Below, in pieces: positions 5,944 to 14,189 of a stretch of DNA of 41,711 bases. The stretch covers positions 1-41,711 of the forward strand of contig JAFWYM010000004.1 of NCBI GenBank assembly GCA_017517705.1, in the 5' to 3' direction. The DNA is from Alistipes sp. Its GTDB lineage: Bacteria > Bacteroidota > Bacteroidia > Bacteroidales > Rikenellaceae. How positions within the stretch are numbered: position 1 is the first letter of the stretch; every line of letters begins with the position of its first letter. Under the pieces are notes generated by a model, which did not search any database, was not told the origin of the DNA, and saw nothing but the letters and a program-made list of their open reading frames with translations. Both the position numbers and the translations under genes were made by a program.

Positions 5944-8550
5944 TTAGTCGCGAACAAGAACGATATAGTCGTGAGCAGCGAGCTTAGCGCTATATGTCGA
6001 GCCGAGCGTAACAGCGGCATCGGTCATAAGGTTGCGCCAAGTGCCGGCCTGAGGCACATTCACCGTCGTTGTAGTCTCAGCGTTGGTGAAGTTGGCAATT
6101 ACGATAACCCTATCCATAACAAGAGTCTTGCCACCCATATCGGCATCTCCCGCCTTCCATGTTATAGTCTTAAGGTTGTCCTGACCGTAGTAATCCTCAT
6201 TCTCGGTACGCCAAGAGATAACCTTAGACATAGCATCGTACAGAGCACGACGGTTAGTATCGCTGTAGTACTCCCAACGTACGGGCTTGCGGTGCGTACG
6301 ATACTCGTCACCATTACCTACAACACCCTCATCGTTGGCGTTGATCGACACGTCGTAGCCGAGCTCGCCGAACTGCCACATCATCTTGGGATAGGGGGTG
6401 AGGAAATGGAAGGCATAGGCCGCCTGGAGACGCTTAGAGAGAACACCCCAGTCGCTCTTGACGTATGTCTGGCCGTACTCAACAGCCTTGAAAGCGATAC
6501 GCTCCTCGTCGTGGGTCTCGATATTGTTCATACGACCACGCTTGAAGTCGGCGAAGTTACTCTTGTTGCTGCCAGTCCATCCCATGACAGACTCCTTATA
6601 GCCCTCCATGGCATTATTGTTCCAGCAGAGAGCCTTACACTTGGTGTAGAGAACGCTCTCCTCGCTCGAGTCGCAGAAGTGCTCGAAAATAATGTAGGCA
6701 TCCTCCTCGACATCACGTATAGCCTTGGCATAGTCGGTGAGAATCTCGATACGCTCCGCAGAGTAACCACCGGCATCGTAGTTGCCCGGATTCTGCACAA
6801 AGCCCTTGGTGAGGTCGAAGCGGAAGCCGTCGAGGTTGTACTCCTCCAACCAATACGTAAGAACCTCCTTGAAGTACTCGCGGGTCTTGGGATAGAGGTG
6901 CTTGAAGTCGTGGTATACGCTAAAGTTGTGCGGTGCCGAGACATTGAAGAAGGGGTTATTGGACGTCGTGCAGTTCTTCGACGAATCCCACCACATCTTA
7001 GCCCAGGGGAACTGACCTGTGGCGTGGTTGAACACAACGTCGAGGATCACGGCAATACCGCGCTTGTGGCACTCGTCGATAAAGCGCTTGTATGCCTCCT
7101 CCGTACCGTATGCCTTATCGGCAGCGAAGTAGAAGCAGGGGTTATAGCCCCATGAGTCGTTGCCGTCGAACTCCTGAATAGGCATAAGCTCTATGGCGTT
7201 GATGCCGAGGGTCTCGAGGTAGTCGAGCTTAGCCGTAACGGCATCGATAGAGCCCTCCTCGGTAAAGTCGCGGATGAGCAACTCATACACTGCCAATGAG
7301 TTAACCTGAGGACGCTGGAAGTCGGTAACAGTCCAATTGTAGGGGGTGTCGTCGAGGTCAAAGACGCTGACGATATCCGTAGTATACTCCGCGGGGTACT
7401 CCTTGAGGTTGGGGTATACCGAAGCATCAATCCACTTATCGTTCCATGGGTCGAGAATCTTCGTAGCGTAGGGGTCACCCACCTTGATGGTACCATCTAC
7501 GAGATACTGATAGCCATACTCTTTGCCACTCTCCAAGTTGTCGATAGTAAGCCAGAAGTAGTCGCCATCGCGCTTCATAAGGTAGTCGTTCGAGGGGGCA
7601 TACTGGTTGAAGTCACCAAGCAATACCACCGACGACTTACCCGGAGCGTAGAGGACAAACGTCGCCGACGTGCCTTCGATGTTTACGCCATCGTGTAGAT
7701 TACCCGGGCGTGCAGCATCAACCGTAGCGCCGAGAACGGCAACCTTGATGCTATGCTCTATGGTATCCGTACCATCGGTAGCCACAGCCTTGAAGATGAT
7801 ATCCTCCTCGACGGTGGGCGAGAACGAGTACTCGAGTGTCATCTCCGTGGTATTCGACACCTCGGCATCGTTGCGATATAGCGAGAGCGATGTTGCCGAC
7901 TGAGCATTCACCTGCACGGTATACTCCTCGCCGACAGTAAGTATTGTGCCGTGTGCCGGCGATATGATTCTCACCTGAAGACCCTCAGCCGCAGTCTCGA
8001 TAAAGATATCCTGACCATCCTTCTTTATCTCCTTCGTGCCATCATCCGAGCGGAATACGAAGGCAAGCTTCTGGATGTGCTCACCCTCAGGTACGCCGTA
8101 GTATGCGCGGGGGCCACCCTTGATTAGGAGTGTCCAGATGTTGTTGCCATGGCTCGTAAGCTTGCAATCGGGGATATTCTCAGCCCAATCTGCCTTAACA
8201 TACTTCCAGTCGCTCGAGTTAGTACTTGCAGGGGTGATAACACCCGTGTGGGCATACATATCACCGCTGTAATCCTTCAATGCTGTGCCCTTAGCATTTA
8301 CGATGATGTATACATCCTCCGTAGTGTCGGGCGAAATAAACTTAGGCTCGGTAGAGATCAACGGATAGTCCTTCGTAGGGTCGATAACGAACTCCTCATC
8401 CTCCGTACCATCACCGCCCTCCGTGCCACCATCATCGGGCTTCTGCTCATCACCACCGGGATTAACCACACCGCTTGTAGCATCCTCGGTACAACTCGAC
8501 ACCGTAAACGCCACAATCAAAGCGAACATAAAGTAACGTAAAATCTTCAT
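5944..8550 (-). CDS. Alpha-amylase family (GH13) lipoprotein
   Basis: This 868-residue protein is predicted to hydrolyse alpha-glucans at the cell surface or in the periplasm. A lipoprotein signal ends at VSSC (Cys20), followed by a Gly/Asp/Glu-rich linker. Beta-rich N-terminal modules fill about residues 60-290. A CBM48-like E-set domain follows (VVLLGDFNQY, about 300-400), then the GH13 barrel from about 420. All four GH13 regions are intact: DVVFNH (504-509), DGFRFD (nucleophile Asp579), FEH (acid/base Glu623) and THDEE (Asp681). The start is the ATG at 8550, which gives a clean signal peptide; the longer frame to 8622 adds an unlikely leader. SusC/SusD genes and other starch genes are absent nearby. 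The exact substrate (starch, glycogen, pullulan) is open. Confidence 0.92.
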   Translation of the reverse strand: MKILRYFMFALIVAFTVSSCTEDATSGVVNPGGDEQKPDDGGTEGGDGTEDEEFVIDPTKDYPLISTEPKFISPDTTEDVYIIVNAKGTALKDYSGDMYAHTGVITPASTNSSDWKYVKADWAENIPDCKLTSHGNNIWTLLIKGGPRAYYGVPEGEHIQKLAFVFRSDDGTKEIKKDGQDIFIETAAEGLQVRIISPAHGTILTVGEEYTVQVNAQSATSLSLYRNDAEVSNTTEMTLEYSFSPTVEEDIIFKAVATDGTDTIEHSIKVAVLGATVDAARPGNLHDGVNIEGTSATFVLYAPGKSSVVLLGDFNQYAPSNDYLMKRDGDYFWLTIDNLESGKEYGYQYLVDGTIKVGDPYATKILDPWNDKWIDASVYPNLKEYPAEYTTDIVSVFDLDDTPYNWTVTDFQRPQVNSLAVYELLIRDFTEEGSIDAVTAKLDYLETLGINAIELMPIQEFDGNDSWGYNPCFYFAADKAYGTEEAYKRFIDECHKRGIAVILDVVFNHATGQFPWAKMWWDSSKNCTTSNNPFFNVSAPHNFSVYHDFKHLYPKTREYFKEVLTYWLEEYNLDGFRFDLTKGFVQNPGNYDAGGYSAERIEILTDYAKAIRDVEEDAYIIFEHFCDSSEESVLYTKCKALCWNNNAMEGYKESVMGWTGSNKSNFADFKRGRMNNIETHDEERIAFKAVEYGQTYVKSDWGVLSKRLQAAYAFHFLTPYPKMMWQFGELGYDVSINANDEGVVGNGDEYRTHRKPVRWEYYSDTNRRALYDAMSKVISWRTENEDYYGQDNLKTITWKAGDADMGGKTLVMDRVIVIANFTNAETTTTVNVPQAGTWRNLMTDAAVTLGSTYSAKLAAHDYIVLVRD

Positions 8551-8629
8551 CTGTTGCAATATTTTATAAGTTAATTGTTTGTCCCTATTGTCAGCTGCCT
8601 GCGTCGCGCGATGCGCACACATAACACTG

Positions 8630-8637
8630 CAAAGTTA
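8630..8637 (-). promoter_or_regulatory. -7 box upstream of the amylase gene
   Basis: TAACTTTG on the minus strand fits TAnnTTTG and would give a leader of roughly 70 nt. No good -33 TTG is present at the normal distance, so activation by a regulator is possible. Confidence 0.5.
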
Positions 8638-8656
8638 CTGAAAATATCCGACAACG

Positions 8657-8694
8657 AAAGAGACCGTCGCGATAATTTACCCGACGGTCTCTTT
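8657..8694 (-). terminator. Probable terminator after the thioesterase gene
   Basis: Perfect 13-bp arms (8657-8669 and 8682-8694) enclose a 12-nt loop, 26 bp beyond the thioesterase stop codon. The minus strand has only three T residues after the stem, while the plus strand has seven. Termination of the minus-strand operon is the likeliest role. Confidence 0.65.
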
Positions 8695-8719
8695 TTTTGT
8701 ACGAATGGCCCGAATACGG

Positions 8720-9127
8720 CTACGAATGGACGAGGTACTCCTCGAGTTTCAGCCTCCACTGCTCGGGCATAGCCACCGTCTGCTGCAACTCGAAGTCGAA
8801 GGCCACCATCACCGACGAGCTCTCGGTGAGCACCCTCTCTCCCGACATGATACGCTGGTGCAGCGTCATGCTCTTGGTGCCTATGCGCGAGACATCCGTG
8901 ACAACAACGATATCATCCTGCAGGCGTACCTGCCCGAGGTAGTCCGTATGTGTCGAGGCGGTGATAATGCGCAACTTATCAAATACTCCGGTTATGCCCA
9001 AGACCTGCTGATAGAAGTCGGTCTTGCCCATATCGAAGTAGCTCTGCTGCCAGATGTTATTCACGTGCATGAACGAGTCGACATCCGAGAAACGCTTCTG
9101 CACAGGTGTTATCAACTGCTTTGCCAT
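8720..9127 (-). CDS. Acyl-CoA thioesterase, 4HBT (hotdog) family
   Basis: The 135-residue cytoplasmic protein is a single hotdog domain. It has the family active-site signature near the N-terminus (Asp15-x-Asp17 to His21-Val-Asn23-Asn24), as in YbgC/FadM-type thioesterases that hydrolyse acyl-CoA. The acyl substrate is not evident. It starts 4 bp after the tsaC stop codon and is the last gene of the murA-tdk-tsaC-thioesterase unit. Confidence 0.85.
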   Translation of the reverse strand: MAKQLITPVQKRFSDVDSFMHVNNIWQQSYFDMGKTDFYQQVLGITGVFDKLRIITASTHTDYLGQVRLQDDIVVVTDVSRIGTKSMTLHQRIMSGERVLTESSSVMVAFDFELQQTVAMPEQWRLKLEEYLVHS

Positions 9128-9131
9128 ACCT

Positions 9132-9695
9132 CTAACTCCTTATTACCTCCACTTCTCCGCCCTCGCCAAAGGCTATGATGGCGCTCGGCTTGAGCGTGGG
9201 CTTACCCTCAAATCGAGGATGCACGACATAATCGACACCCCTAAGTATCGCCTCGTCTACATCCTTCAGCCTCTTCGCTGCGGGCTCCCCCGAGATGTTT
9301 GCCGACGTCGAGACTATCGGTCGGCCAAACTTGCGCAACAGCGCCTGACAAAAATCGTGCTGCGGAACACGCACACCGAGAGTCCGAGCCTCGGGTATGA
9401 GGTTCGGAGCCACACCAACAGCACCGGGGAGTATCGCCGTGAGCGGCTTATCCGACATCTCCATAACCTCGAAGGCGATGCCCGGAGCGCGGTTTACATA
9501 TCGCACAATCATATCGGCATCGCGACATAGGCACAACATCGCATGCTTATCCTCGCTACGCTTCAGGGCGTAAACCTTAGCCACAGCCTCCTCGTTCGTA
9601 GCATCACACCCTATGCCCCACACCGTGTCGGTGGGATAGAGGATGATGCCTCCCTCGCGGAGCACCTTAACGCACTCATCTACAGCTCTCTGCAT
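9132..9695 (-). CDS. tsaC: L-threonylcarbamoyladenylate synthase (Sua5/YrdC family)
   Basis: The enzyme makes threonylcarbamoyl-AMP from Thr, bicarbonate and ATP for the t6A37 modification of ANN-decoding tRNAs. The 187-residue protein is a single YrdC domain, matching short TsaC rather than two-domain Sua5. It shows the N-terminal YPTDTVWGIG, the basic KRSEDKH segment, PLTAILPG, LGVRVP and the STSANISG motif. It lies 3 bp after tdk and 4 bp before the thioesterase gene, so translation is probably coupled. Confidence 0.93.
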   Translation of the reverse strand: MQRAVDECVKVLREGGIILYPTDTVWGIGCDATNEEAVAKVYALKRSEDKHAMLCLCRDADMIVRYVNRAPGIAFEVMEMSDKPLTAILPGAVGVAPNLIPEARTLGVRVPQHDFCQALLRKFGRPIVSTSANISGEPAAKRLKDVDEAILRGVDYVVHPRFEGKPTLKPSAIIAFGEGGEVEVIRS

Positions 9696-9698
9696 ACC

Positions 9699-10268
9699 CT
9701 ACTTCTTACCTCTAAGTTCATTAAAGCAGTGGCGACATATCGGCTGATAGGTATCGTGAGCACCCAAGAGCACCTGCTTGTCATCGGCCGTAAGACGATG
9801 CGAGTGGTGCGCAAGGTCACCACAGCGCACACATATAGCATGCACCTTTGTCACATACTCTGCCGTAGCCATAAGTGCAGGCATAGGGCCAAAGGGAACA
9901 CCCATATAATCCATATCCAAACCGGCAACAATAACCCTCACGCCGCTATCCGCCAACTTACGACACACATCCACAATACCCTCGTCGAAGAACTGCGCCT
10001 CATCAATGCCCACAACGTCGACATCCGATGCCATGAGCAATATGTTCTGCGCCGACTCCACGGGCGTGGAGAGTATAGCATTAGCATCGTGCGAGACAAC
10101 CTCCGCCTCCGAATACCTCACATCTATCGAGGGTTTGAATATCTCCACCTTGAGATTAGCAAACTGCGCCCTCTTCATACGGCGGATGAGCTCCTCGGTC
10201 TTACCCGAAAACATCGAGCCACATATCACCTCAATCCACCCCTTGTGCTTGTTATTCTCTAAAAACAT
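9699..10268 (-). CDS. tdk: Thymidine kinase, type II
   Basis: Thymidine kinase phosphorylates thymidine to dTMP in the salvage pathway. The 189-residue protein has the P-loop GSMFSGKT (17-24), the Walker B-like DEAQFF (89-94), and two CxxC pairs (CVRCG and CRHCF) that bind the structural zinc of type II enzymes. The start is the ATG at 10268. I found no TAnnTTTG promoter in the 147-bp gap to murA, so readthrough from murA is likely. Confidence 0.95.
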   Translation of the reverse strand: MFLENNKHKGWIEVICGSMFSGKTEELIRRMKRAQFANLKVEIFKPSIDVRYSEAEVVSHDANAILSTPVESAQNILLMASDVDVVGIDEAQFFDEGIVDVCRKLADSGVRVIVAGLDMDYMGVPFGPMPALMATAEYVTKVHAICVRCGDLAHHSHRLTADDKQVLLGAHDTYQPICRHCFNELRGKK

Positions 10269-10306
10269 ATTTAGACTACGTTTATCTTATTACTTATCTT
10301 TTTCGT

Positions 10307-10410
10307 TTCAAGCCAATTGCATCGCCTTGCAGACCTTATCCTTGGAATACGCCTTTCAGACAAATAGTATCACCACGCAGATCATACTTCAAGCCAATCG
10401 CACCGCCTTG
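10307..10410. repeat. Pair of 23-bp direct repeats between murA and tdk
   Basis: Copies at 10307-10329 and 10388-10410 (core TTCAAGCCAAT, then GCA, then CGCCTTG) differ at two positions and start 81 bp apart. They fill most of the 147-bp spacer inside the operon. No open frame or stem explains them. Confidence 0.6.
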
Positions 10411-10415
10411 TTGGC

Positions 10416-11726
10416 CTACTCGTCCAGACGCATAATCTTGGCACCCAGCGCATTGAGGCGTTTGTCAATATCCCTGTAGCCACGGTCTATCTGCTCGACG
10501 TTCTGTATCGTACTCGTACCCTCGGCACTCATCGCAGCGATGAGCAGCGCCACGCCGGCACGTATATCGGGTGAAGTCATATTTGCCGCACGCAACGAGT
10601 GTTCGTGGTTGTGGCCTATGACCGTAGCACGGTGCGGGTCGCAAAGGATGATCTGCGCACCCATATCTATGAGCTTGTCGACGAAGAACAGGCGACTCTC
10701 GAACATCTTCTGGTGTATGAGCACCGAGCCCTTAGCCTGCGTGGCTACGACAAGGAATATCGAGAGCAGGTCGGGCGTGAGTCCCGGCCACGGAGCATCC
10801 GCAATGGTCATAATCGAGCCATCGATGAAGCTCTCGATGCTATAGTTCTCCTGCGTGGGGATGTAGATGTCGTCACCACGCTGCTCAAAGTGGATACCCA
10901 TACGCGCAAACTGCTGAGGTATGATGCCAAGGTTGTCGTACGACACATTCTTAATCGTGAGCTCCGAGCGCGTCATTGCTGCCATGCCTATGAAGCTACC
11001 CACCTCGATCATATCGGGCAACATCGTGTGCTCCGTGCCCCCCAACGACTCCACGCCGTCGATGGTAAGGAGATTAGAGGCTATACCCGAAATCTTGGCA
11101 CCCATACGGTTGAGCATCTTGCACAGCTGCTGGAGGTAGGGCTCACATGCAGCATTGTATATCGTCGTGCGTCCCTCGGCCAGTACCGCCGCCATGACGA
11201 TATTTGCTGTTCCCGTCACCGAGGCCTCGTCGAGAAGCATATATGTACCCTTCAACCTCTTGGCCTCGACCGTATAGAACTCATCGCTAAGGTCGAAGTT
11301 AAAGTCGGCGCCGAGCTTCTGAAAGCCGAGGAAGTGGGTATCCAGCCTGCGACGACCTATCTTATCGCCACCGGGCTTAGGCATAAAACCTACACCGAAA
11401 CGCGCCAACAGCGGGCCTATCATCATCACCGAGCCACGTAGCCTGCGACAACGCTTGTGGTAGTCGGCCGTACGCAGATACTCGAGGTCTATCTCGTCAG
11501 CCTGAATGGCAAAGTCGTCGTCCGAGAGACGCTCAACCTTGACACCCATCTTCGACATAAGCTCCAGGAGCTGCATAACATCCGCAATGATAGGCACATT
11601 GTGCAACACCACGCGCTCAGACGTGAGCAACGCAGCACATATAATCTGTAGGGCCTCATTCTTTGCGCCCTGTGGTTGTATCTCGCCCTTAAGACGATGG
11701 CCACCCTCTACTATAAACTTTGCCAT
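10416..11726 (-). CDS. murA: UDP-N-acetylglucosamine 1-carboxyvinyltransferase
   Basis: MurA catalyses the first committed step of peptidoglycan synthesis, adding enolpyruvate from PEP to UDP-GlcNAc. The 436-residue protein has the full two-domain EPSP-synthase fold, starting MAKFIVEGGHRLKG and including the substrate motif GAKNEALQ. The catalytic loop reads PKPGGDKIG: Asp121 stands where E. coli has Cys115, the residue alkylated by fosfomycin. A Cys-to-Asp change at this site is known to keep activity and give fosfomycin resistance in other bacteria, so intrinsic resistance of this enzyme is expected. The ATG at 11726 is chosen because the longer frame begins inside the promoter -7 box. Confidence 0.95.
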   Translation of the reverse strand: MAKFIVEGGHRLKGEIQPQGAKNEALQIICAALLTSERVVLHNVPIIADVMQLLELMSKMGVKVERLSDDDFAIQADEIDLEYLRTADYHKRCRRLRGSVMMIGPLLARFGVGFMPKPGGDKIGRRRLDTHFLGFQKLGADFNFDLSDEFYTVEAKRLKGTYMLLDEASVTGTANIVMAAVLAEGRTTIYNAACEPYLQQLCKMLNRMGAKISGIASNLLTIDGVESLGGTEHTMLPDMIEVGSFIGMAAMTRSELTIKNVSYDNLGIIPQQFARMGIHFEQRGDDIYIPTQENYSIESFIDGSIMTIADAPWPGLTPDLLSIFLVVATQAKGSVLIHQKMFESRLFFVDKLIDMGAQIILCDPHRATVIGHNHEHSLRAANMTSPDIRAGVALLIAAMSAEGTSTIQNVEQIDRGYRDIDKRLNALGAKIMRLDE

Positions 11727-11741
11727 ACGCTCAATTTTTTC

Positions 11742-11774
11742 CAAAGATACGAAAAATTCGACGACAACAGCAAA
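11742..11774 (-). promoter_or_regulatory. Promoter of murA
   Basis: TATCTTTG (11742-11749) on the minus strand, with TTTG at 11771-11774 and a 21-bp spacer, lies 16 bp before the ATG at 11726. It implies a very short leader of about 10 nt. The rest of the 11750-11991 gap is AT-rich and holds the araC promoter. Confidence 0.72.
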
Positions 11775-11922
11775 TTATCACACAATAAGTTTTCAACAAT
11801 CGACACTTATTTCACCTTTAGACTACACACCATATCGCTAAGTATATTACTCTATTGGTAGATATTTAACTCATTTTTTACACCTATAGCACACTAATAA
11901 TGTTATATTGGTCGAATTGGAT

Positions 11923-11953
11923 TTTGTTAAACAATTTAGTTTTTGTTACTTTG
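11923..11953 (+). promoter_or_regulatory. Possible promoter of the AraC-family gene
   Basis: TTTG (11923-11926), a 19-bp spacer and TTACTTTG (11946-11953, one mismatch to TAnnTTTG) lie 38 bp before the ATG at 11992. Confidence 0.5.
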
Positions 11954-11991
11954 CACCACACAAGCGAACGAAACAATAAATTATATATGGT

Positions 11992-12852
11992 ATGAAGCGA
12001 TTTTTTGAACACTTTGACATTGATTGTCAATACGACGAGGGCATAACCATCGGAAACGATCTTATGCTCATGCCATTCAAGGCAAAGAATCCCCAGCCCA
12101 TCGTACACGAGCCACAGAAGCTGACGAATGCCGTCATTGCCATTTGCACAGCGGGAAACTGCCGCCTGAAGATCAACCTCAACGAGTATGAAGTGGAGGC
12201 CCCAATGCTCCTATCGCTGCTCCCCGGGCAGATCATCGAGCCCATAGAGCATAGCACCAACATGGAGGGTTACGCCATAAGCCTCTCGCGACGCTTTATC
12301 GACATGCTCAACCTCCCCGGATGGCAACAGCAGTATATGCTTATGTACAACAATCCGCTGAGCCCCATCGATAGCGAGAGGCTCACCGCAATACGCATAT
12401 TCTACGCCATACTATACCGCGCAGCAGCCAACGAAGAAAACCCCTTCCGTCTGCAGGTCATCGAAAACCTTATCCGCGTATTCTACTACGGCGGCGTCTA
12501 TCAGTTCAAGAATCACGAGACAAAGAGCTACGCCACGAAGAACAATATCGTCGAGCGCTTCATACGCCTTGTGGAGGAGAACTACCGCCAGGAGCGCCTT
12601 ATAGGCTTCTATGCCGACAAACTATGTATCACGCCCAAGTACCTCTCAAAACTCGTCAAGGAGACCACCGGCCGCTCAGCAGGCGAGTGGATCGAGAGCC
12701 ACGTGATACTCGAGGCTCGCGCCATGCTCCAGTCGTCGGATATGACGATACAGCAGATTGCCACCTCGCTCAACTTCCCCAACCAATCCTTCTTCGGCAA
12801 GTACTTCAAGCGCGCCACAGGCCTCTCGCCCAAGCAGTATCGACGAGGATAG
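11992..12852 (+). CDS. AraC-family transcriptional regulator
   Basis: The 286-residue protein has an N-terminal cupin-like sensing region (about 20-150) and a C-terminal AraC DNA-binding domain (about 185-285). Both helix-turn-helix units are visible: LIGFYADKLCITPKYLSKLVKE and MTIQQIATSLNFPNQSFFGKYF, followed by the family end GLSPKQYRR. It is monocistronic and divergent from murA. Its target and ligand cannot be told from the neighbourhood; the converging acyltransferase gene is one candidate only by proximity. Confidence 0.92.
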   Translation: MKRFFEHFDIDCQYDEGITIGNDLMLMPFKAKNPQPIVHEPQKLTNAVIAICTAGNCRLKINLNEYEVEAPMLLSLLPGQIIEPIEHSTNMEGYAISLSRRFIDMLNLPGWQQQYMLMYNNPLSPIDSERLTAIRIFYAILYRAAANEENPFRLQVIENLIRVFYYGGVYQFKNHETKSYATKNNIVERFIRLVEENYRQERLIGFYADKLCITPKYLSKLVKETTGRSAGEWIESHVILEARAMLQSSDMTIQQIATSLNFPNQSFFGKYFKRATGLSPKQYRRG

Positions 12853-12888
12853 CACCCGCGAATAATCCATAATCGTTTACACCACACA

Positions 12889-12923
12889 CCAAGCCTCTGC
12901 CCCCTTTAAGAGCAGAGGCTTGG
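12889..12923 (+). terminator. Hairpin after the AraC-family gene
   Basis: Perfect 12-bp arms (12889-12900 and 12912-12923) enclose an 11-nt loop, 37 bp past the stop codon. No T tract follows, so it may end transcription poorly or only protect the 3' end. Confidence 0.5.
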
Positions 12924-12943
12924 CATACCTAAACGCACCTGCT

Positions 12944-13087
12944 ATTCAGGAATACGCACGACATTGCGGAGTGCGGCTCCTAACAAGAAGTGAAAAGCTT
13001 GGCGCTGTGCCCCAATTCAGGTATACGCACATCACTGCGGAGTGCGGCGCCATACCAATATGCAAGAAGTGTAGCGCTGTGCCCCAA
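12944..13087. repeat. Two tandem copies of a ~72-bp noncoding repeat
   Basis: Copies at 12944-13014 and 13015-13087 begin ATTCAGG and TACGCAC, share the core TGCGGAGTGCGGC and end with GCGCTGTGCCCCAA. Identity by eye is about 75-80%, with short indels in the middle. The open frames through it are only short repeats of each other. It lies between the converging araC and acyltransferase genes. Confidence 0.7.
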
Positions 13088-13111
13088 CATCAAGGCCTCC
13101 ACGCACCTCCC

Positions 13112-14026
13112 TCATAGCGTAAAATATCGTTTTTTTATGTCGTCGTATAGATCGGCAAGAGTAAGCATTATGCCACACTCCACAACACCTCCGAGGTCGT
13201 CGTTGCGATAGGCATCGAATGTCTGCATCGTGGGAGATAGACGCATATACGAGGATATCATCGGTGGCACGGCACGACGCATCTTACGCATGCGACCGAG
13301 CAGAATCCTATAGTTGTCGCGAGGGCTCTCAGCCACAAAACACCTACGCAGCCACCGACGACTAAGACCCACCGCCAAAGGCTCACGCGCCACGAGCCAG
13401 CGCTCGCTTGCGGGGAATACGTAGCGCATAAAACCCACGATAAGATTTCGTGCCCGCACGCCGAGCGCCGGATAGAGCGTAACGCGCCCAAAGAGATAGT
13501 CGGCATGTTCACGCTCTACAACACGGGCAAGACCCTCCCATAGCGAGTCCAACACAAAGATACTCTTGGTATTAGCACGTCGCTGATACTCCACGCTAAC
13601 AAACGAGCGCCCAAGCTCCACACCCCGAGGCAACACCTCGCCACGGAACCGCTCCGAGAGACTAAAATAGCGGTATAAGGATAGTCGCTCGACCTCAGCC
13701 TTACGCCCCACAGCATAGCGATAACCACCGACAATATGGTGCTCGCGGTTGTCCCAAACGATAAGCTGGCGATAGGTGCCATCGAGGTCGGCAGCATCCA
13801 CCGCCTCACGCTCACACATATCCACGCCTACACCTCTAAACGCCTCCATTCTCAGCCTCCCGACCTCGGCCATGAGCGTCGTAAGCCGCCCGCCATCGAA
13901 GCTGTATATCGTAGCATCGAAGTGCGTGGCGCGACCCAGACGTGTAGCACACAACAACTCCCTACAAAGGCTTGAGGCGTCACATCCACACCCCGCCGAA
14001 ATAGTAAAAATATGGTCTTTTTGCAT
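13112..14026 (-). CDS. GNAT-family N-acyltransferase, OlsB/GlsB-like (hemolysin-like family)
   Basis: The 304-residue protein resembles the COG3176 group, which transfers a 3-hydroxyacyl chain to the amino group of ornithine or glycine to start aminolipid synthesis. Recognisable blocks are the N-terminal region with RMEAFRGVGVD, the acceptor region VGGYRYAVG, and GVELGRSFVSVEYQRR, followed by the acyl-binding part. There is no signal peptide or membrane segment. In Bacteroidota such enzymes act as GlsB in glycine-lipid synthesis, normally with a PlsC-like GlsA; no such partner is adjacent. The amino-acid acceptor is therefore not assigned. It converges with the AraC-family gene. Confidence 0.75.
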   Translation of the reverse strand: MQKDHIFTISAGCGCDASSLCRELLCATRLGRATHFDATIYSFDGGRLTTLMAEVGRLRMEAFRGVGVDMCEREAVDAADLDGTYRQLIVWDNREHHIVGGYRYAVGRKAEVERLSLYRYFSLSERFRGEVLPRGVELGRSFVSVEYQRRANTKSIFVLDSLWEGLARVVEREHADYLFGRVTLYPALGVRARNLIVGFMRYVFPASERWLVAREPLAVGLSRRWLRRCFVAESPRDNYRILLGRMRKMRRAVPPMISSYMRLSPTMQTFDAYRNDDLGGVVECGIMLTLADLYDDIKKRYFTL

Positions 14027-14116
14027 TGTCTTAATTATATAAATTTACACACTCAGTCGATTCTGTTGCACGCAGAGAGATAAGTTTTACCTCACGAAAC
14101 ATCAAAATTGGCTCGA

Positions 14117-14153
14117 TATATTTGTCTCTTTCGTCGAAAATTTCGTATCTTAG
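14117..14153 (+). promoter_or_regulatory. Candidate promoter(s) of the rsmH-led division cluster
   Basis: Two overlapping options are visible. TATATTTG (14117-14124) is a perfect -7 box without a clear -33. The TTTG at its end (14121-14124) could itself be the -33 of TATCTTAG (14146-14153, 21-bp spacer, one mismatch). Both precede the ATG at 14190. Confidence 0.5.
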
Positions 14154-14189
14154 CGCCGTTATTTTTTACTTTAGTAAAAGTCGCGCAAA

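Noticed and set aside
5971-7155. 394-codon plus-strand frame antisense to the amylase gene
   Set aside because: Composition and position are those of a shadow frame; the minus strand has all GH13 catalytic motifs.
12944-13087. Tandem repeats as a CRISPR array
   Set aside because: Only two diverged copies of about 72 bp, no spacers between conserved repeats, and no cas genes.
12920-13117. Small open frames through the tandem repeat
   Set aside because: The translations merely repeat the DNA repeat, have no start signal, and differ between units by frameshifting indels.
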